The notes under the pieces were generated by a model. The model saw only the letters and a program-made list of their open reading frames with translations. It made no database searches and was not told the origin of the DNA. 32,356 nt of DNA. Origin: DTHT01 sp037444625 (GTDB lineage Bacteria > Acidobacteriota > Terriglobia > Bryobacterales > Bryobacteraceae). Below, one piece after another: positions 23,904-32,302 of the stretch. The translations under genes were made by a program, and so were the position numbers. Positions within the stretch are counted from its first letter, which is position 1, and each line of letters opens with the position of its first letter. Location of the stretch: the NCBI GenBank assembly GCA_037444625.1, contig JBBIMA010000045.1:1-32356 (forward strand), given 5' to 3'.

Positions 23904-25910
23904 TTACTGCGGCCCGGCCCATCGTCCCGCGCCCCCGGGCGCTCCCGCTTCGGCGGCCGCCTGGGCGTCAGGCCCGGCCAAGCTCCGCCATTGCTTGAGG
24001 AACAGCCACAAAAAGCGCGGGTTGTGAACCACATAGCGCCGCCACAGCCGCCGCGGCTCCGACGCCAGCCGGTAGAACCACTCCAGCCCCCAGCGGCACA
24101 TCCAGCCCGGGGCCCGCCGGCGCGCCCCGCCCAAAAGGTCGAACACCTGACCCACTCCCAGCATCACGGCCGGAACCCGGCCTCGGTGTTCCGCAATCCA
24201 AAGATCCTGTTTGGGTGTCCCCAACCCCACCAGAAGTATGCGCGCCCCGGACTCCCGAATCCGCGCCACCACCTCGCGGTCTTCCTCTTCCTTCAGGGGA
24301 CGGAAGGGCGGCGACCAGGCGTAGGCCACGCGCAACCGGGGATACCGGGAGCGCACACGCTCCAGCAGAGCCGCCAGCACCTCGGGCCGCGCCCCGTAGA
24401 AGCCTACCGGAATCCCCTCTTTCTCGGCCGCCTCCAGCAGGGGCGGAGTCAGGTCCGGACCCGCCACGCGCATCGCGCTCGGGAAACCCTGCCGCCGAAG
24501 GCCCCACACCAGCGGCATGCCGTCCGGCAGCGTCAAGTCCGCCCGGTTCAACACATTGCGGTACCGCGCGCAATCCCGGGCCAGCATCACGCTATAGACC
24601 GTAGCCAGGCACACCGCCCGCGAGGCGCCCTCTTTCGCCCAGCCGATGATCCGCCCCACGGCTTGCTCGAAACCGGCCGCCTCGACCCGCACGCCCATGA
24701 TCCGCCCGGAGCGCAACGCCCGCTCCCCGGGCGCCTCCCCCAGCGGAGGCCACAGGGAGCGAAACGCGGCCGCCATCTGGCGGAGGTTGTAGCGACTGGC
24801 CGCACGCACCGAGGCCCACTCGGCTTCAGGCAGCTCCCTGGCCGCGCGCATGGCCCGGGCGAACGCCTCCGGATCGCGCTCCGCCAGCACGAAGCCGTTG
24901 ACCCCCTCGCGGATCATCTCGCGCGCCCCGCTGACCGCCGTCGTCACCACCGCCTTGCCCGAGGCCAGTGCTTCCAGCATGGCGTTGGACCAGCCTTCGG
25001 CCAGCGAGCCGAACACCGCCACATCGGCTGCGTTGAGCCACCGGGCGACCGCCTGGCTGGGCTGAAAGCCGGTCACCTTCACCGCACTCCCCAAGCCCAA
25101 TTCGGCGGCGCGCGCCTCCAGTCGCGCCCGGTCCTCGCCGTCCCCTACGAAGCACAAGAGGGCTTCTTCGCTCCGGCGGTAACAGGCCAGGGCCTCCAGC
25201 AGCAAGGACCATCCCTTCGCCCGGCTGATGCGGCCCAGGCTGACGAACAAGGGCGAATCCTCCGGCAGCCCGAGGGCGCGGCGAGCCTCGAGCTTGGCGC
25301 GCGGCCGGAACAGCTCGGAGTCCACACAGGTGGGGAAGCAATGCAGGCGCTCGCGCGCCAGCCTGCCGCCGCTGCGCGCGGCCAGCTCCTCCACGGCCTG
25401 CCCTTCCGCGTGAGCCAGCAGCAGGGTGGCCTTACCGGCGCTGGCCAAATGGGCCGCCTCGAACCAGCGGGCCAGAGGCCGGGCCCAAACGTAGCGCGAG
25501 GCGCGCAAGGGATTCTCGACTCCCGAAAAGTGATAACAGACCTCCAGGCCCCAGTCCCGCAGCGCCATCATGGTTTCCGGGGCCAGGGCGATGGCGTGCC
25601 GTGCTCCCAAGGCCAGGATCCGCCGCCGATAGCGTCGCAACCGCAGCCAGAAGCGCAGGCGCGCCGGGACCAGGGGCCGCCCGGCTTCCGGCCGCAGCCG
25701 CCCCACCGCCAGGAACGGGAGCCTGCGCCCCTCGAACTCACGCTCGATCCACCGGCCCACCGGATCGCCGTTGACGGCGGCGCCCACTAGCGCCAGCCGG
25801 TGGCCGAAGGCCCGGATCAGATTGCGCGCGAAGGTCAACTGCCCGCCGGGCGGAAAACTGCGGAAATCGCAGTTCTCGATCAGCAGGATGCGATCGCACG
25901 GCTCAGTCAC
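23904..25910 (-). CDS. Bifunctional glycosyltransferase: GT4 + GT26 (WecG/TagA/CpsF)
   Basis: The 668-residue product joins two normally separate enzymes. Residues 1-370 are a GT4 (GT-B) domain: FVSLGRISRAKGW near 220, then EGWSNAMLEALASGKAVVTT near 304 with the E-x7-E donor-site pattern. Residues about 405-640 are a GT26 domain: LTLPDGMPLVW near 459 with the likely catalytic Asp, GARPEVLAALLERVRSRYP near 505, LLVGLGTPKQDLW near 562 and APGWMCRWGLEWFYRLASEP near 600. GT26 enzymes usually add the second sugar to an undecaprenyl-linked glycan. The usual GAFD-like segment reads GVGQVFDLLGG here. The protein overlaps the previous gene by 8 bases. It is the last gene of the polysaccharide operon. 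Confidence 0.92.
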   Translation of the reverse strand: MTEPCDRILLIENCDFRSFPPGGQLTFARNLIRAFGHRLALVGAAVNGDPVGRWIEREFEGRRLPFLAVGRLRPEAGRPLVPARLRFWLRLRRYRRRILALGARHAIALAPETMMALRDWGLEVCYHFSGVENPLRASRYVWARPLARWFEAAHLASAGKATLLLAHAEGQAVEELAARSGGRLARERLHCFPTCVDSELFRPRAKLEARRALGLPEDSPLFVSLGRISRAKGWSLLLEALACYRRSEEALLCFVGDGEDRARLEARAAELGLGSAVKVTGFQPSQAVARWLNAADVAVFGSLAEGWSNAMLEALASGKAVVTTAVSGAREMIREGVNGFVLAERDPEAFARAMRAARELPEAEWASVRAASRYNLRQMAAAFRSLWPPLGEAPGERALRSGRIMGVRVEAAGFEQAVGRIIGWAKEGASRAVCLATVYSVMLARDCARYRNVLNRADLTLPDGMPLVWGLRRQGFPSAMRVAGPDLTPPLLEAAEKEGIPVGFYGARPEVLAALLERVRSRYPRLRVAYAWSPPFRPLKEEEDREVVARIRESGARILLVGLGTPKQDLWIAEHRGRVPAVMLGVGQVFDLLGGARRRAPGWMCRWGLEWFYRLASEPRRLWRRYVVHNPRFLWLFLKQWRSLAGPDAQAAAEAGAPGGAGRWAGPQ

Positions 25911-27066
25911 GGGTCACCGCCTGCCGGTAGATCGCGAGCAACGCCTGGTGGTTGACCTCCCCCGTGTAGCGGCTCCGGTAGCAACGCCGCGCCTCCGGCC
26001 GCATGGCCGCCGCTTGGGCCCTCTGCGAAAGAGCCCGATCCAGAACCGCCGCCCAGGCCGGCGCGTCGCCGGGGGGCGCCAGCCAGCCGGTCCGCCCCGG
26101 CTCCACCAGCTCCGGCAGGCTGCCCAGATCGCTGGCGATCACCGGCGTACCCACCGCCAGAGCCTCCAGCACGGCCAGCGGGCTGCCCTCGTAGCAGATC
26201 GAAGGGACGGCCAGCCAGGCGGCTTGGCGCAGAGCCTCCAGGGCCTCCTCCCGAGTCAACCGGCCGGCCCACTCCACCGTGGACTCCGGATATTGCTCGC
26301 GCAGAGTGTCCCTGAGCGGGCCGTCGCCCACGATCCTGAGTCTTGCGGCGGGCTCGAGCATCCTCCAGGCTTCCAGCAGAACCCGGATGCCTTTCTCTTC
26401 CGAGAGTCGGCCCAGGTACAGGACGTATCCGCCCCGCCCGTCTCCCGGGCCGGGATCCGGGTGGATGAAATTGGGCTTGACGGTCAGCTTGCCTTCGGGG
26501 ACGCCTGCGCTCACGAATATTCCACGCGCAAACTGGGAGAGCGCGATATAGGCGTCTACTCCATCATGCCACGTCCCGCTCAGCCGCCGGGCCACGACGG
26601 CCGCCGCCGCCAGAGCGGTAGCCGCCCGGCTGCCCCGGTAGCAGGCGTGGCGCAATCCGGCCCAGGGAAAGCCGCGTCCCAGGCAATCCCGGCACGGCCT
26701 GCCGGAACGCAGCAAGAGGCCGTTGGGGCAGAACAGCCGGAAGTTATGCAGGGTCTGGACGACCGCCACGCCGGCCCGTTTGGCGGCCCGCAGCGGCGCG
26801 GCGGAAAGCAATGGGAAGGTGTTATGGAAATGGACCACCGCCGGCCGCTCCCGCTCCAGCAGGCGGCGCAGGCGCCGGGCCGCCGCGCGGTTCCACAGCA
26901 CGGCGGCGGCCAGCCGCAGGCGTCCCATGTGCGGGATGCGCGCGCTGTCTTCGGTAAAGCGGATCACCCGGTGGCCGTGCTCCTCCAGCAGGGCGGCTTC
27001 GGCACGGAAGACCTCGTCTTCCCCGCCGGGCGTCTGGTACCAGTTATGCGCCGTGACGATGGTCAT
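25903..27066 (-). CDS. GT4 family glycosyltransferase
   Basis: This 387-residue cytoplasmic glycosyltransferase transfers a sugar from a nucleotide donor to a lipid-linked glycan. It shows the GT-B layout: an N-terminal acceptor half opening with VTAHNWYQTPGGEDEVFRAE (a GGE-type loop) and VVHFHNTFPLLS near 76, then a donor half with YLGRLSEEKGIRVLLEAW near 219 and EGSPLAVLEALAVGTPVIAS near 290, the E-x7-E pattern. It contains a Cys cluster (CPNGLLLRSGRPCRDCLGRG near 113-132) that is typical of a GT4 subgroup and may bind a metal. It overlaps the gene before by 4 bases and the gene after by 8. Confidence 0.93.
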   Translation of the reverse strand: MTIVTAHNWYQTPGGEDEVFRAEAALLEEHGHRVIRFTEDSARIPHMGRLRLAAAVLWNRAAARRLRRLLERERPAVVHFHNTFPLLSAAPLRAAKRAGVAVVQTLHNFRLFCPNGLLLRSGRPCRDCLGRGFPWAGLRHACYRGSRAATALAAAAVVARRLSGTWHDGVDAYIALSQFARGIFVSAGVPEGKLTVKPNFIHPDPGPGDGRGGYVLYLGRLSEEKGIRVLLEAWRMLEPAARLRIVGDGPLRDTLREQYPESTVEWAGRLTREEALEALRQAAWLAVPSICYEGSPLAVLEALAVGTPVIASDLGSLPELVEPGRTGWLAPPGDAPAWAAVLDRALSQRAQAAAMRPEARRCYRSRYTGEVNHQALLAIYRQAVTRD

Positions 27067-28385
27067 CGCCGCTGGTCATCCGAGCAAGCGGCCAGGGCGA
27101 AGGCCAGCAGCACCAGCGGTCCGGCGGTCACCGCATTGCCCGCCCCGTCCATCACGTTCTCCGCGCTCACGCCCAGCAGCAAGGCCGGCAGATAGGCAAG
27201 CAAGGCGGCGCCCTGCGGCCTGTGCCGCTCGCGCCAGGCGAAAGCGGCCAGCGCCCCGAGGGTGCAGGCCCACAGCAGCTCCCCCAGCGCGCCCCATTCG
27301 TAAGCCGCCCGCAGCCATTCGTTGTGAATCACGCGATTGGCGTCGAGCGACTCCGGGCGGTAGGCATAGGGAAACAGCTCCAAACCCAAGCGCCCCCCGG
27401 AGCCCGAGCCGTGCCCGAAGATCCATTGCCAGGTTGTGTTACGGCTCATCGCCGCGACCGCCCCCCGGTACATCGCCAGCCGGAAGCGGGCGGTGCCCAG
27501 ACCCATGCCGTCGGCTCGGTCCTGGCCCGTCAGCAAGGCGGACGCCGTGGCCGCCAGCCGGTTGGCCGGTTCCGCCGCCGGCTGTCTGAGGAGGCCCCGC
27601 CGGGCCGCCGGCACGCTGACCAGTAGCAGCACCGCCGCAGCCAGGCGCAGCAACCCGCCCCGGTTGCGTCCCCGGCAGGCCGTGTGAATCAAGAGGATTA
27701 GCAGGGCTCCTGCGGACCAGGTCCGGCTGCCGTTGGCCGCCAGCGCGGCGAACAGGCCCAACACCATAGCGGTGCGCAGACCTGGATGCAGGCGCGGAAC
27801 CCACAGCAGCCAGGCCAGCAGCGCGGCCAGCAGCGCCGCGAATTGCTGCGCGCTCACGAAGCTGGTCAGCCGCTGCGGCATGCCCCGGCCGGCGAAGCCG
27901 AAGCTTCCGTCCGCGAAGAAGACGGTCTGAAAAACGGCCAGCGCCAGCGAAGCGGCCAGAAACCGGAAGATCACTCCCTCATCCAGGGCCCCTGCCCGCG
28001 CCGCCCGCTCCAGGGCCATGCCGGCCAGCAGAATGCCTGCCATGCCCGCGGCCAGCTTGGCCCCCGCCAGCGGGAATTCGCTCCACAGGGCCGACAGCCC
28101 GGCGTAGATCGCCAGCAGCAGCCAGGCCCGCCCGCCCAAGCTCGATTCCAAGTGTCCCGGAACCCGCCGCAGCCGCCACAGCAGCCAGCCCGGCAGCACG
28201 AGGGCCTTCACGGCGTTCAGCCAGCCCACCTGGGCCGTGGCGGCTCCTCCCGAGCCGCTGGCGTCCAGGTTGGTCATCACCAGCCAGGCCGCCGCCGCCC
28301 AGCGCAAAGGCGCCGCCAGCACCACCGGGATCAGCACTGCCAGCAGCGCCCGGGCGAACAGGACGTCAGGCTCGCTCGCCGTCAT
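27063..28385 (-). CDS. O-antigen ligase / Wzy-like polymerase membrane protein
   Basis: The 440-residue protein has about ten membrane helices. The signature Wzy_C/WaaL segment is near 350: VIHNEWLRAAYEWGALGELL, with the His-Asn and Glu-x-Gly pattern of the periplasmic loop that handles undecaprenyl-linked glycans. I place the start at ATG 28385 (MTASEPDVLF) since the longer open frame upstream is a shadow of the flippase gene. The start overlaps the flippase end by 20 bases. It may polymerise repeat units or ligate glycan to a carrier; the sequence does not separate the two. Confidence 0.88.
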   Translation of the reverse strand: MTASEPDVLFARALLAVLIPVVLAAPLRWAAAAWLVMTNLDASGSGGAATAQVGWLNAVKALVLPGWLLWRLRRVPGHLESSLGGRAWLLLAIYAGLSALWSEFPLAGAKLAAGMAGILLAGMALERAARAGALDEGVIFRFLAASLALAVFQTVFFADGSFGFAGRGMPQRLTSFVSAQQFAALLAALLAWLLWVPRLHPGLRTAMVLGLFAALAANGSRTWSAGALLILLIHTACRGRNRGGLLRLAAAVLLLVSVPAARRGLLRQPAAEPANRLAATASALLTGQDRADGMGLGTARFRLAMYRGAVAAMSRNTTWQWIFGHGSGSGGRLGLELFPYAYRPESLDANRVIHNEWLRAAYEWGALGELLWACTLGALAAFAWRERHRPQGAALLAYLPALLLGVSAENVMDGAGNAVTAGPLVLLAFALAACSDDQRR

Positions 28386-29694
28386 CCCTGTCGCGCCTCC
28401 CGCCGCGCGTGAGGCGCAGGAAACATGCCCCCAGCACGGCGGTCTGAAGAATGTTGCTGGCCAACATGGCGGCGGCCGCCCCCGGCACCCTCCAGCGCTC
28501 GACCAACACCCAGCCGCCGCTGAGCACGAAGGCGGAAGAGACCAAGGTGGCCAGAAAATGCGCATCCGGCCGCGCCGCGCCCTTCAGAGCGGTCGAAAGG
28601 CTCAGGTCCGATACCCCTCGCACCAGCGTGGCGGCCGCCACCAGCGGCACCAGACCGGCCAGCCCGGCATAGGCGCCGGGGCCGTAGAGCAGACGCATCA
28701 GCGGGCGGCTGAACAGCCACACGCAGCCCAGGTAGCTGCCGGTGATCGCCAGCGCCGTCCCCATCGCGCGCCGCTGGAAGCGCTGTAAGTAGGCCGGTCC
28801 CTCGGACTGAGTCTGGCCGGCCACCCAAGGCAGCAACAGCAGGCTCAGCGCCCCGGTCGCCTGGAGCACGGGGCTCGTCAGGTTCTCTATGGCGCGCAGC
28901 TCGGCGGAGGCTGCCAACCCGGCCCCGGCCCCGAGCAGAACCGGAAAGGCAGAATTGGCCACCCAGTAGGTCAGCGACACCCCTACCATCCACCGCCCGT
29001 AATTCCAGTGGGCCGCCAGGGCTTCCCAGAGCACGCTCGCCGCCGGCGTCCCGTCCCTCAGCCGCCGCCGCACCGGCGGCAGCAACACGGCGCAGGCGCA
29101 CAGAGCCGCTCCCCCGGTGATCAGGAACAGCGCGGCGGCGCTCTGCCAGCGCATCGCCCGCGCGGCCGCCGCCCCGGCCAGAGCGCCGGCCAGAAACGTG
29201 AAGCCCCCCCGCAAGGCGGTGGCCGGATCGGCCCTGACGTAGCAAATGCGGCGCAACACCCAAAAACTGAGCACTACGGGCGTGCTCAGGCTCAAGCCGG
29301 CCAGCGCCGCCGCCAGCGACGGGGCGCTGCCGCGCCACAGGGCCGCTGCCGCGCCCAACAGCACGGCCAGCAGCGCGACCGCTCCCGCGTGAACCCCCAG
29401 CATGGCGCAAAAATAGCCGCCCATTCGTTGCCCGAATTGCCGCGGTCCCATCACGCTCATCGGTTCCAGCAGCAGAGCGTGATGGAAGTTGGCCGCCAGC
29501 AGGAATACCGACAGCCCGACGGCCACCGCTCCGTAATCGGCCGGCGCCAGCCAGCGCGCGAACAGCACCACCAGGATGAAATTGGCGCCCGAGACCAGAC
29601 CCTGGTCCAGGATGCTGAGCACGCCGGGTGCCAGCCAACGCCGGCCGCTGCGCACCGCCTCCGCCAGCCTGCGCTCCAGGCCGGCCGCCGTCAT
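28366..29694 (-). CDS. Oligosaccharide flippase, Wzx-like (MOP superfamily)
   Basis: This 442-residue integral membrane protein has about 12 helices and moves lipid-linked oligosaccharide across the inner membrane. The N-terminal part has the polysaccharide-synthase layout: ILDQGLVSGANFILVVLFARWL near 27-48, followed by PADYGAVAVGLSVFLL near 51-66, which is the usual first signature of this family. A positive N-terminal tail (ERRLAEAVRSGRRW) precedes helix 1. The start overlaps the fkbM stop in ATGA, a sign of coupling. Confidence 0.9.
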   Translation of the reverse strand: MTAAGLERRLAEAVRSGRRWLAPGVLSILDQGLVSGANFILVVLFARWLAPADYGAVAVGLSVFLLAANFHHALLLEPMSVMGPRQFGQRMGGYFCAMLGVHAGAVALLAVLLGAAAALWRGSAPSLAAALAGLSLSTPVVLSFWVLRRICYVRADPATALRGGFTFLAGALAGAAAARAMRWQSAAALFLITGGAALCACAVLLPPVRRRLRDGTPAASVLWEALAAHWNYGRWMVGVSLTYWVANSAFPVLLGAGAGLAASAELRAIENLTSPVLQATGALSLLLLPWVAGQTQSEGPAYLQRFQRRAMGTALAITGSYLGCVWLFSRPLMRLLYGPGAYAGLAGLVPLVAAATLVRGVSDLSLSTALKGAARPDAHFLATLVSSAFVLSGGWVLVERWRVPGAAAAMLASNILQTAVLGACFLRLTRGGRRDRDDGERA

Positions 29695-30560
29695 TCCGGC
29701 CTCCGCTTGCCGGCCACCAGGTTCTGTGTGACGCCCGAGCCGGCCGGCGCCGTCCAGGGCGCCACCGTGCCGTCCGGGGCCAACCCGAAGCAGGCGTAGC
29801 CGAACTCGGCCAGGGTCTGCTCAAGTCGCTCCGCCCGGTCGCCGAAGCGCGCGCAGGCCACGGGTGAGTACTCCAGCAGCCAGAGAGGAGCGCGCTCGGG
29901 GGGTAGCGAGCACAGCCGGCGCGCCCCGAGCAACACCAGACGTTCCGCTCCCTCGACGTCCACTTTGATCAGATCGGGCCGCAGATCGAGCTCGCCGCAG
30001 TAAGCGTCGAGCGTGCGGACCGGCACCAGGTAACGCCGCCGCACCCGAGGGTCCGGTTCGCCCCGGCCGCCCAGCGAGGAGGAGGCCGGCTCGGTCCGCT
30101 CCCAGAAGACCGCTTCGCCTTCCCGGTCCGCCACCGCGCAGCGGTTCAGCGTTACGCGGCCGGCGCAGGTGGCGGCCACGTTCCTTTCCAGCAACGCGAA
30201 AGTGTCCGGCTGGGGCTCGAAGGCGTGCACGCCGCCGCCGGGCCCGGTCAGCCGCGCGGCCAGCACGGTGTATTCGCCGAAGTGCGCCCCCACGTCAACA
30301 AAGACCATGCCGGGACGAAGAACGCGCGCCAGGAAACGGGCCGTTTCCGGCTCTGAGCAACCCTGATACAGGATCAGGGCTCCGGAGCCGCTCCTGGGGA
30401 TCCACAGCGGATAGCCGGCGCCGGTCATTACGCGCCAGGGCTGGGAGCGGACCATCCAGCGCAAGCGCCAAAGGAGGCGCAAGGCCAGCGCGCGGGCCGG
30501 ATGAGCGCGAAAATCCGGCCGCTTGCTCAGACGTTTGAGCTTGGAGGGGAACTCCCGCAC
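29691..30560 (-). CDS. FkbM family SAM-dependent methyltransferase
   Basis: FkbM enzymes methylate hydroxyls on sugars and other small molecules. The 289-residue protein has SAM motif I FVDVGAHFGEYTVLAARL near 87-104, the acidic motif HAFEPQPDTFALLERNVA near 111-128, and the family-defining VRTLDAYC segment with LIKVDVEGAERLVLLGA near 199-215. The start is GTG 30560 with GGAG 5 bases upstream. It opens the minus-strand polysaccharide operon and likely O-methylates a sugar in the repeat unit. Confidence 0.9.
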   Translation of the reverse strand: MREFPSKLKRLSKRPDFRAHPARALALRLLWRLRWMVRSQPWRVMTGAGYPLWIPRSGSGALILYQGCSEPETARFLARVLRPGMVFVDVGAHFGEYTVLAARLTGPGGGVHAFEPQPDTFALLERNVAATCAGRVTLNRCAVADREGEAVFWERTEPASSSLGGRGEPDPRVRRRYLVPVRTLDAYCGELDLRPDLIKVDVEGAERLVLLGARRLCSLPPERAPLWLLEYSPVACARFGDRAERLEQTLAEFGYACFGLAPDGTVAPWTAPAGSGVTQNLVAGKRRPE

Positions 30561-30590
30561 CGGCTCCGCCGCAGCCCGCCAAGCACCATG

Positions 30591-30596
30591 ATAGTA
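30591..30596 (-). promoter_or_regulatory. Possible -10 element (TACTAT) of the fkbM polysaccharide operon
   Basis: Read on the minus strand, TACTAT lies 30 bases before the GTG start of fkbM in the divergent gap of 138 bases. No clear -35 is visible 17 bases upstream, so the call rests on position and local AT content only. Confidence 0.3.
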
Positions 30597-30687
30597 CTGC
30601 CAAGGGGGCCCGCCGGAGACTTCACCGGTCGGGTCAGGTCCGCCTGGCCGCCCCCGCGCGGACCGGCCTGCTCGGGGCGGCGGATGC

Positions 30688-30693
30688 TAAGCT
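30688..30693 (+). promoter_or_regulatory. Possible extended -10 element of a leaderless exporter mRNA
   Basis: GGATGC-TAAGCT resembles the clear extended -10 site at 1291-1302 (GGATGC-TATAAT). It ends 5 bases before the TTG start at 30699, so transcription would begin at or next to the start codon. No Shine-Dalgarno sequence fits in the space, which supports a leaderless mRNA. Confidence 0.35.
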
Positions 30694-30698
30694 GAGAG

Positions 30699-31703
30699 TT
30701 GCGTCGTCATCCGCTGTTCCTGGCCTACCTGTCGTTGATTGCGGTTTGCTTGCTTTGGGGCACCACCTACTTGGGCATCCGCATGGCTCTGGAGTCGTTC
30801 CCGCCCCTGCTATTGGTGAGCGTGCGCTTCATCCTCTCCGGCGGATTGCTGCTGGCCGGGGCGCTGGCCGCCGGAGCGCCCATGCCGCGGGGTCGCCGGC
30901 TTGCGGTTTCCGCCGTCACGGGCTGGCTGATTCTGGGCGTGGCCAATTGCTGCCTTTGCTTCGCCGAACTGTGGATCCCCAGCGGGCTGGCGGCGCTGAT
31001 CCTCACGGTCTCCCCCTTCTGGATGGCGGGCGTCGAGGCGCTCATGCCGGGGGGCGAGCCGCTGCGCGGGGCGACCATAGTGGGCATGCTGGTGGGCCTG
31101 GCCGGAGCGGCCCTGCTGGTGGGTCCCGGCGTCACGGGGGCCTCGCCCAACGGCGGCCTGCTCCGGGGCTTCCTGCTGCTTCAGCTCGGCTGCGCTTCCT
31201 GGTCCTTCGGTTCGATTTACCAGCGCCGGCACACCGGCCGCACCCACCCGCTGGCGGCCAGCGCCTTGCAGCAGCTTGCCGCCGGCTTGAGCGTCGCTCC
31301 CCTGGCGGCGGTGTTTCCGGGGCACCCGATCCACTGGAGCCTGCGGGGCGTGGGGGCCATGGCGTACCTGGTGGTGTTCGGTTCGATCGTAGGCTACAGC
31401 GCATACATCTACGCCCTGCGGCGCCTGCCGGTGGCCCTGGTCTCCATTTATTCCTACGTCAACCCGGTGGTGGCCGTGGCGCTGGGCCGGCTGTTCTACA
31501 GCGAGCCGTTCGGCCTGCGGGAGGCGGCGGCCATGCTGATCATCTTTACCGGCGTGGCGCTGGTCAAGCTCTCCAGTCCGCGGGAGCGAGCTTCAATGCT
31601 TGCCGAACACGCGCGCCCCCAGCGCGCCCCCGGCCGCAGCGGCCAGCGAGAAGGTCAGAAAACCCAGCGCCAGCGAGAGCAGAAGCTCGGCGGGGCTGCG
31701 TAA
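30699..31703 (+). CDS. EamA/DMT superfamily transporter
   Basis: This 334-residue membrane protein has the ten-helix layout of drug/metabolite transporters, with two EamA repeats. Helix 1 carries the typical CLLWGTTYLGIRMALESFPP (residues 17-36), and the second half has the repeat YSYVNPVVAVALGRLFYSEP near 250-269 with GVALVKL at the end of the last helix. The start is TTG 30699, chosen because helix 1 needs it. The last 36 residues are a polar Arg/Gln-rich tail encoded over the 3' end of the convergent gene, which may be an accidental extension. The substrate is unknown. Confidence 0.88.
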   Translation: MRRHPLFLAYLSLIAVCLLWGTTYLGIRMALESFPPLLLVSVRFILSGGLLLAGALAAGAPMPRGRRLAVSAVTGWLILGVANCCLCFAELWIPSGLAALILTVSPFWMAGVEALMPGGEPLRGATIVGMLVGLAGAALLVGPGVTGASPNGGLLRGFLLLQLGCASWSFGSIYQRRHTGRTHPLAASALQQLAAGLSVAPLAAVFPGHPIHWSLRGVGAMAYLVVFGSIVGYSAYIYALRRLPVALVSIYSYVNPVVAVALGRLFYSEPFGLREAAAMLIIFTGVALVKLSSPRERASMLAEHARPQRAPGRSGQREGQKTQRQREQKLGGAA

Positions 31704-32207
31704 GATCTCCAAGACCCGCTCGATCATCTCCTCCGAGAGGCCGGACTGTTCGCGCAAGGCGCGGCTGAAGGCTTCGCCCTGGCTCGAGATCAGCGCCAGC
31801 GCAATCGTCATCAGCACCATGCTGATCAGAAAACCGAACAGACCGGTCATCCAACCCAGCCGCAAACCGGCGCGGACCGAAAGCGACTGGCCTGTGCGCC
31901 GGTTGTAAAGGTACACCGAGAGAGCGCCGGCTCCCAGCATGACCGCCAGGGGCAGCAAGGGCGAGACGGGGATGGAACTCAGGGCCAGCGCCAGAGCGGC
32001 GACCAGCAGGCCGATGCGCACCGCCGTGCGGTTCTGAAAGCCGATCTCGGCCGGCGGCGTGGCAGGCGCCCAGGGCGGAGGCGTGGGACCGGGCGGCGGC
32101 GTCTCGGGCTCGGGAGGCTCCGGCGTGTCTCCCACCGGCCGCCCGCACTTGTGACAGAAGCGGGCCTCCGGGACCAGGCGCGCCCCGCAGGTGCAGAACT
32201 CGGCCAT
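31593..32207 (-). CDS. Zinc-ribbon membrane protein of unknown function
   Basis: The 204-residue protein begins with a zinc ribbon (CTCG at 5-8 and CHKCG at 19-23; pattern C-x-C-x11-C-x2-C), followed by a Pro-rich linker of about 25 residues (29-54) and three or four membrane helices (about 65-83, 85-100, 116-140 and 175-200). A loop between the last helices holds EQSGLSEEMIERVLEIL. Zinc-ribbon-plus-membrane proteins of this form are common and uncharacterised in environmental bacteria. Its 3' end overlaps the convergent transporter gene by 111 bases. No partner gene gives a function. Confidence 0.75.
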   Translation of the reverse strand: MAEFCTCGARLVPEARFCHKCGRPVGDTPEPPEPETPPPGPTPPPWAPATPPAEIGFQNRTAVRIGLLVAALALALSSIPVSPLLPLAVMLGAGALSVYLYNRRTGQSLSVRAGLRLGWMTGLFGFLISMVLMTIALALISSQGEAFSRALREQSGLSEEMIERVLEILRSPAELLLSLALGFLTFSLAAAAGGALGARVFGKH

Positions 32208-32285
32208 CGAACCCAGTTTGGCCCAGCCGGCCGCAATCGGGCAAGCCGAGCCCTGCGGCGGAGGGCGCGGCCCGGCGCGGGGGGT

Positions 32286-32291
32286 TACAAT
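32286..32291 (+). promoter_or_regulatory. Possible -10 element (TACAAT) of the tRNA-Arg gene
   Basis: TACAAT, one base off the consensus, ends 11 bases before the tRNA 5' end at 32303, a normal spacing for a tRNA promoter. No clear -35 is visible upstream. Confidence 0.45.
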
Positions 32292-32302
32292 GGAAAAGGC
32301 TT

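Noticed and set aside
28386..28565. 60-codon upstream extension of the O-antigen ligase gene
   Set aside because: It is Cys/Pro/Trp-rich, lies over the flippase 3' end and has no membrane-protein logic; ATG 28385 gives a normal protein.
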